Made by a program: the position numbers and the translations under genes. Source: Hetaerina americana (Eukaryota > Arthropoda > Insecta > Odonata > Calopterygidae). Taken from it: a stretch of DNA of 64,000 bases. The stretch is taken from contig JAKTNV010000019.1 in NCBI GenBank assembly GCA_022747635.1, positions 9,921,501-9,985,500 on the forward strand. The letters are read 5' to 3'. Within the stretch, counting starts at the first letter, position 1; every line of letters begins with the position of its first letter. The notes beneath the pieces are model-generated. The model saw only the letters and a program-made list of their open reading frames with translations, was not told the DNA's origin and did not search any database. Positions 52,801-61,800 of this stretch are shown in pieces.

Positions 52801-55800
52801 TCTCAACTAAAAATTTACTATTCTTATCATATATCTTACTGCATTGGACACTGAGTATCTTGAAGTACAAATCATTTATATAAACCTCCAAAGTGCAAAC
52901 TGAGGGTAGGTACAACACAAATTTGATGTTATAGCATACTGCATTTAACAAGCAGCATATACATATTACCTTAATATTTTATTCTTTGAGTCCACCTTTC
53001 ATGAGCTTTATGTACTTAGCTTGTAAAGCATGCAAATTTTTCACAATGAGAAAAGGTTTTAATTAATTAAATTTGAGCAATTTTGAAGTATATTCATTAA
53101 ATATTTGAAACAATTTCATGATAGATACAGTTAAGGAAAAAATGCATACTGCCATATTATGAAGGTTTAATCACCAACACAAATTACAGAATTGAAAAAG
53201 CTGTTATCAATGTTTCAAAAAATTGAAACACTCCTAAATGTATTTTTAGAAAAATACCATACACTTACCTTTTTGCGCCTTTTCCAAAACAGATGTCAAA
53301 GCTTTTACTTGTGCAGCAGAAGGAGTGGCTCTTTTGAGAGCTTCCTCCTGATCTCTCAACTGAATTTTGTTCAAAGCATCCATCTCCACAAGCGACTAAA
53401 AGAAAAATCACATTCGTGCCAACTTAAATATAAACTAAGAATTAATTCAAGAAAATGTAATCCATGCGATCTCTTACTTTTTAGCCTTTAGGTACAAAGA
53501 TTGCTAAAAATGGCTCATTCAAGAAAGAAATATGAAGTTTCCACGATTAACACAATTTTTCATAATGTGTTCATCAGTTTAAAAACAAAAATAAATCCTA
53601 TATTTATTCTATAGTTAATGTTATAAACAAGCCAATCCCTAAGTCATTCTGGGTGAATTTACTATCTTTGCATCTACAAGATAACACATATTCCTCAGAA
53701 CAAGTAATTATCTTTATATAAAAGAGCAGGAAATTGTTTCCATGAATGCTACAAAAAATGTCAAGACCTTTAAAAAATAATTCAAACTCATTTAAGTAAT
53801 ATCAAAGTAATTCACCTGAATTTCAATTGAAAGAGTGTTGATTTTTGTTTCAGCATCCCTCAGACTCTTAATAAGCACTCGTTTCTGATCTGTCAGAACT
53901 ATTTGCCTGGATCTGAGCTCGGAGACCTTCTGGGAGAGTTCTGTAACTTTTGCTTCAAGTCTCTGCATCTCGTTTGGATCGACTGAATCCATGGAAGTAC
54001 GAGACAAGGACTGCCCCATCCTCCCTCGAGCTACTTTTCTGCCTCCACCAGACATTGTTCCTGTGAGAAGAGTCAATTTTTTGCCATTCTAAGGTTGAAA
54101 CGATAAAAAAATCATCAATCATACACAAAGATACAGCTAGTGAATACATCGTGAATAATTAAGATTCATATCGCCACATGTTTCCAACTCATCATTTCCA
54201 GCATACATGATAACGATGCCAGGGTAACCACTTATACTTTTTGATCCCATTCCATACTTTTTCATAACGAAAAAGCCATCACTTTTCAAGCTTTTCTCCG
54301 GAGGGCTAACATTCAGGCGAGGTATATTTTTGATGACCATCCTCCATCACTTAGCTTGCCATTAGTATCAGCCAAGTCAGTCCAGCTATAGTCTTCGTTG
54401 GTGTCAGAGCATAGTGACATGATTGATGACTTACAGCGAGCACAAATTGATCTCACAATAAATGAACATCATTCACATCACAAATTCCTGATTTCCATAT
54501 CATATTCCTCCCAGTTTGCACATTGAATTCCCACCTTTAAAAAAACATACTCACCTCTTTAACTGAATTTTGGAGAAAGAGTAATTCCTGATTTCTTCTG
54601 ACTTCTTCCTGATTTCCTAATTTCCTAATTTTCCGATGAGTGGAAACCCTGTGTATCTGCATTACCAACACAAATAAGCCTCGATAATATGATTTTTTGA
54701 ATCCATATTCATTCAACCCATGCTGATATGACAAGGTGAAACTTATAAATCTGATCAGTGATCTCAGTGGAAATTAAGTGAAAGCAACACTGGGAAGGGA
54801 ATACTAATGAAGAAGTGGTCCCCAATGGACAGAAATGAGATTGCAGTGATCTCAAATGGTCTGCCATTCACCATACTTGTACATCTAATCTTCACGCCAT
54901 TCTCTCTCAAAGGATGATGCCCCATCAAGAAAGCCTTTGGGCTTCTAAAAGAAATCACTCTCTCTCTCTCTGATTTCTTCCATAGCATCCAATCTCTTCA
55001 ATTGCATCTGCCACATTCATCTATGATTTCATACATTTTCTTCCATTACAGAGATTTCTAATATTCCTTACCTCGAGATTTTTGTCAACCACATTCACAT
55101 CACGCGTAATATCTGACAATCTCGCCTATGCATCGAAACCATAAGTGGTGAAAGAAAGTTTTTGAGAAAAAATACGAAGTTTACTTATTCGTTGATTATG
55201 AATTTTCATAAAGTAGAGCCTGAAACCATCAAATTCATCAAATGTTTTTACAGGAGAGTCACCAAGAGTCTCAGGCAATATTTTCCCTGATATCACCATT
55301 GAGGAAATAGTTAAATGCACTGATATAAACATTGCTAAAATCAAACAAATTATTCTTATCACAGGGATGCTAATGACACTAGAATTGTTGAAATGAAAGC
55401 TGTATTTGATATTCTATACTAGGCAGGTGTTTTGAGGTTCACAGATCAAAATCTTGCAGACCTGTGGTACATGGCAAATGAGAGAGAAATGTCACACCAC
55501 AATGTCTTGGAGAAGATTTTAAGTTTTTATTGACAACTTTGTCCAATACGAATGACTTTAACTGATTTGGTCAATCATTGAATGGAGCATTAAACTACTG
55601 AGGAACATGTAACCACAAACATAATGCTAGAAACTCTTTGCGGCTGGTGTATATATATGGACAATATCTGAATAGTAAGCCCACCAAATATGGAATCAAA
55701 ATTCATTCCTAAGAGCTCTCGTTTCTTGCTCTCATTCTACACACTAAATATGGAAAGAGAAGCCAGAAAACAGACTCATCGAGATTTTTGGCAGAAAACA

Positions 55801-58800
55801 ACCACTTCAAAGTTGTGGAAAGATTGATCAGTTATATTTCAGGATCAGGCTATTTCGTGACTGTAGATAATTGTTCTTTCTCCGTTCAACTCATCAAGAA
55901 ACTCATTAATAATGCCAATATAACATTTTTGAAACTTAAGAAAAAAATGGGAAATACAGCCACTCTCTGTAGGCATAAAATACTATGAGTTACATAGTAA
56001 CTTGAAAAGATGTGAATACTGAAAAAGAAAAATGTAGCCAAGCTGTCATCTTCAATGCACCATGATGATAATAATTGAGAGAGACATTAGTATTTCAGCC
56101 AGACCAGTAATTCTTGGGTTACATCATACTAAGAATGGTGGCAATGAGACAGTACATCAGATGAAAGGAAGGTATGCAATGATAAGCTGAAACTTGCCAC
56201 TGATTGCATTCTTGGTTGTCAATGAGCAGAGCCAGAATTAATGGTTTCACTATCTATAATTGCAATGAAATTAAATGAGCCAAAGAAGGCTTCTAAAAGG
56301 ATTAAGTAGAGATTTTGCTACATGCCACAGGGTTACTTAAAAATTAAGGCTTCATAACAAAACCTAAATAAGAGTCTAAAATGAAAATTAAGGAGTTGGT
56401 AGGCAATCTGAAGAAACAAATCCACCAAAGAGAAATGAGGGCCAGAAAAAAGATGTTTTGCTCATGGCGAAAAAATATGAAAAGCAGAGCTAGTTGTCTA
56501 TGTTTTCCAATTATATTTGGCAAGGGCCCACCATCACAACTAGTGTAGCTCGTATACAAGGCAGCCAGAAAGATGATATTGAAAAACAATAATCTTCGGA
56601 AGAAAAATATGCATTTTCTATAAAGCAAATCATAAAAAGCATCGTCACCAATATTTAATTTTTACTGCTCTATTTTGACATTAATTACTAATTACCTATC
56701 TAACAAAATTTTCAAAGTATAACATAGAATAATCTCATTATAATGGGAGATAAAATATTATGTAATTATTCATACTTATAAAAGAGTATTACAAATTTTA
56801 TAATGTTGCAATAAAAATGCAACTTTTTTACTGAAATATATTTTTGAAAAAGAAAAATAACAATATTGTTCATTATAAATAGCACAGCCTCTTAGACAGT
56901 GCACAATCCATGCATGGAATCCAAAATGCCATATAATCCCTTAAGGTCAACGATACCCTAGTAATGCAGTTGAAGAATTTGAAAACTGAGAATCAATCCT
57001 ACAGTTATCATATTTAGTCAATGTATTTACTCCCCTGAATGAGTGAACTTACGTTCACAAAAATTTGGTATGAATCTAATAATACCCTAAGAAAATGCTC
57101 TCCTTTTATTAGTGAGCATTCACTAAGGATAAAATGTGTAGCTTAAGATAATGACAACAATTCTTCAATACCTGATTAAAACCATTTTGGAAAATATGTA
57201 CAGTAAAATAATTGCAAACAAAATTGCAAATCATTTGCAACAATGGATATTTTGACTTTTTTCCTGGATATTTTTCCACATGTGATAAGTAGCTGAAAGA
57301 TGAGTCCATTTTTTTTCATCTTAATTGTAGGGATGATAGAACTTTAATATGTTCTCATTGAATTATGAGTAAATATCAAGTTCAAATGCAGTCCCAAAGA
57401 GTGGAACTAGACGATTTCTAGAGTTTTCAATCAGAATCATTTCCTTAACTATCAAAACACGGAATATTCTCATTCCACTTGCTAATGTGCCTGTGAGAGA
57501 TGAAAGTTTCTCAATTTACACATGCAAAGACAAAATAAGGAAGGCATTTAGATGCAAGCCGCAACACGCATGCGGCTGTTTCAAACAAAGAGCCCTGTTT
57601 CAAAATATATTTAATCAAGCAACACTAAAAGAGTCATTAAAAACTGTGATAATATAGATGTTTGCTTTTTTGAAATTTTATCTAAATAATTGCATAAAAT
57701 ATGAACGCACTTGGGTTTTTTGCACTTTTTTTTTAATTTTAACCATATGCAAAAATTCAACTTTAAAAAGTCATCAATTAGTAAACTTCAGGTTCTTCTG
57801 AAGATTACTTAGTAAAGTCAAAACCAGGTTAGTGTTAAAATAAAAGGGATTGTGGAAAAAACAAGTGTGTTTATCATTCACAAGGATTCATTTCCACCAA
57901 GTGATGCCTGATACCACCAATATAAACAGAAATGCATGCGGCACCAGAGTTGCTTTAATAACAGCAGTTATTCAATATATTGGATTTATATTTTTACAGT
58001 GACAATAGCCCAATTTTGACTCTTCTTTTTAAATAAAAATTTGATAATTTTGTGAATGAGTACACGAACATATTTTGGAAATTCAAGGCTGTACAGTGTT
58101 GGCAGCTGAAAAGATTAAATACCACTGCTTTAAAGCACAAAAAATGACCTCAAATGTTTCCATAACAATGGCATTTCAATATGTACAAGAAATACATACC
58201 AGACGGTTCTATAAGCTCTCCTTTTAAAGTAACAACACGGTGGCGAGTAGCTCCTAAACCAATCTTGGTGGCAAGCTCTAATGTAGGAGTGACAAGTGTC
58301 TCACGGAGTCCAAAATAAAATGCAGTTGCAAGCCGCTGATCATTGATTTTAATCAAGTCAAATAACCGAGGAATTTTGTCAGGCCTGCGAAAAAGAAAAT
58401 GGCATATATACTTTCAGTTCTAAAAGATAATTCTTAACTCATGGATGCAAAAGCAGAGACACAATGCTAATGCATGGCAGACTAATGTTAGTCAAAAACA
58501 CACTTGATAAAAGTCACCCTGACAGTATGCCAAAGAAATATTATTCAGTGAAAATTAACACCATAAAGCTATACATGGAATCCCATGAGCCCAATCGCTC
58601 TATCAGTTTAATTAGCAGTAGTCTACTGGGTTAAGGCAGGTTTTCAATGGAGCAGTACACTTCTAAGCCCTAACTACCATTACACTGAATTCACGGGAGT
58701 ATTAACTAGTCAGTATTATTGCAATGGCTCATTTTTTAAGCTCGGCATATTACTCCCTCTATTGAGTCCATCCAAAATGCATATCACTCCATCCCTCACC

Positions 58801-61800
58801 CAACATTCTCCCCTCCATTGAGCATCCCTCCACTATCTCTCACTATATCCACTTTCCCCGTCTTCTTTGGATTTCTTCTGATAGGCCCATCTCTTCATGT
58901 GTAGCCCTAATTGTTTGTTCACCTCTTTAAATGTTATTCTTCCTATCCTTCTTTAAATCTCCACCGCAAAACCTCTCCACAGTAAATTGCAAGTGCATAA
59001 GCGCAATAGTTATCCACCAGTATCCCAGCATTCTCCATGTGCACCTACAGGCCTGTACACACCCGTATAATTCCTTCATTCCTTAAATCTGGTTTCAAAA
59101 AATAATAAAGACTCCTGCGGCCATTTCTTGCTTGCCACATATTTGATAGCCACCGATTGCTGATTTTGACCTGATATTTGAAGCATTAATTTTTCCCAAT
59201 TTTTCTTGCCAGTGTTAGGTATCTGATTACATTTTTTCATGGGTCATCTTAATGAATTTGTTTGTCCTTGGCATCGGTCAGGTCAGTTTGACCATAGATT
59301 CAGTTTTTCCCAATGAATTATGGCAAACATGAACTAATATCATATCTAAAAGAAACATGATTCTGATTAGGAATTTCATCTCCCACATCATATTCCTGAT
59401 TTGTACATCAAACTCTTCACTTTCAAAAAGAATCAGAGCTTCTTCCCATTTTCTCTCAAATATTTTCAAAAAATTGAGTAATTCCAGACATTTTCTTGAT
59501 TTTTCTGAGTGGGGTGGTCACCCTGTAAAAAGTACTCTCCAACCTCACTCCCGCCTCTCCAGGGACCAATTTCCAATCCTCCACAACCTTCAAATATTTT
59601 CATCTGAAGAACTCTTGCAATCATTTTGTCTAGTCGATCATGTGCACTAACTACTCCTTCCTTCCTTAGATGGCTTTATTACCATGCACATGTGGGTTAC
59701 CACTATATTGAGCTAGTGTCTCACTCCAATAATCCCTGCTATTTTTCTATTTCACCTCAGATACATCTAACATGCCCATATTTCCACTCTCCACATCTCG
59801 CTGGAGTTTTCCAACTACTGCCATTATTACGCCAACTCAGCTCTGCCCCAGCGTTCCAAATCCCTATTTTAATAATGGCGGTCTTGCTTCGTGTCTCATT
59901 TTCTGCTACCATAAACTTGGACGTGCAAGGAGTTCATCAAAACATTGACTTCATGCCCCTCCCACTGCCTGGCACAGCACCTGTCCCAATGGGTATAGTC
60001 CCATAGTTGCCAGGATTTCTTACTCTCATGCTTGCATCCATTGGCATCATGGGAGAAATAAAGGAATTAGCTTCATATTGTATTCTTAATTAGTGTTTTT
60101 AACATGAAATCATAACTTATATGACCACCAAAATGGGGTCAGATGACCCAGGAGCCACAAGGTGTTGGTTCACTACGGGGCAAATAATATCGTCTGGCTC
60201 CTGCCTTTTTACCTGTATCTGGCATGGCTGATGCTTCCATGAGCAATTAACATTACTTCCGCCAGCACGGGGTGTTCAAAACAGAGCATACAAGTGCCAC
60301 TTCCAAGTTACACGTTAATGGGTCATGGGGAGAGGTCTATCTGGGTACAAAGTAAATATCCAATTAACTAAATTAAGTCAAGAGCAATCTACACTAGGCA
60401 CTCTTAACCAACATCAATTGAAAACCCACAAGCATAAGACTTTTTATCTATAATCTTGCTGGGTGTGGCAGAACAAGTCAGTCTCACATGCCCTTGTCTC
60501 ACTTGAAGTGAGACAACTCACAGTCTCATCTTGAAGCCCTTACAAGTATTAGCTCTATAGAACTAGCCAGCCGTTTACCACTTTTGTGATTATAAAATTG
60601 TTCCCTGAGGCATTTAAAAAGCATTGTGACTAAATCACTCAAGACTTCAAATACTTTTTTCATAAATCATGAACTTATGCAATATTCTTGATGAGTGTTT
60701 CTACTCATCTTCATCAAGTGATCATGCTTTGCTATCTCTATCAATGAGTTTATAATCACACAGTACACTGATCGAAATATGATTTTCCGGCTATGGACAA
60801 GATTTGGACTGAAAAACTATTCTTCTAATATTACCTCTGTAATGGGACTTCACAGTTTCGTCTCCATTTTTCCATCTTCTCAAGGACAATAATATTTACT
60901 CTTCCAATGTTGTTTACTTTTAGGAAGTCAATGCACTGCTTTGCTGTATCCACAGTGTCAACAACTACATGATCCAGTGGACCACAGGCAGTTGATATTG
61001 CAACATCATACTTGGCATCTATTGCACCTAAATCTCCCTAAAAATTAAATTTTCATTTATGAGAGGTGGTCAATAATGAATGAAAAGGGTAATTAAAACA
61101 ACAAGAATATGAACTCATTTTTATACCAATAAACTTAACCCAAACGAGTAGAGATTAATCCAGAGAGTAGAGATTAATTAAAAAATGTGAATAACATCAA
61201 GCACAATTTCAGCATTGCATTGTCAAGTACATATAAGCCAAAAATTTTCTTGCTTTTCCTGACTAATGAAAACCTGAAGTTGACTGACAGCTGAAATCTT
61301 AAATTAACAAAATTTAGTGACTTTTCATAGATGTGAATTAAAATTTTGAACAGTTCTGCTTTAAGCACAGGGTACCAAGAACATATTGCAAAACTTTAAT
61401 TTCCAAAAAATTAGATACTTTCTAATCTGTTTTATTTAATCAATCATTAATTTATTTCTGCATGACCCCACACTAATTCCTTTTCACTGCTAATAACCAA
61501 ATTCCTTTGGCACATTCTCTCACATTAGACTTATCTACATATCGGCTGAAGATTATATTTTGACTCCAAGCTTACACCACCTGAAGAATAAAATCCAGCA
61601 CTATTCTAAATAAAAGGCATGAAAAATACAAGCAGTCACATTACCAAACGACCAAATATTCCAGGTATCCGCCCAGCCCTTTTCTCAGCTAGCAGTGCAT
61701 CCAGAACTCGCCCTCGACTGACATTTGAACTCAACGCTGTTTTCATTTCTTCTGCATTCTGCCTCACAGTTTGCAATTCCCTCACTGTTGGACCCTCTTC

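Larger units (their letters stand above)
54061..58199 (-). other. SMC4 intron (hinge exit) with piggyBac remnant
   Basis: A 4.1-kb intron. Apart from the piggyBac remnant it holds AT-rich DNA (54061-55240 and 56640-58199) without recognised content. Confidence 0.65.

Noticed and set aside
59626..60006. 126-codon open frame as a host gene
   Set aside because: No domain, no splice support, biased pyrimidine-rich composition, and it lies inside an SMC4 intron. Left as unassigned.
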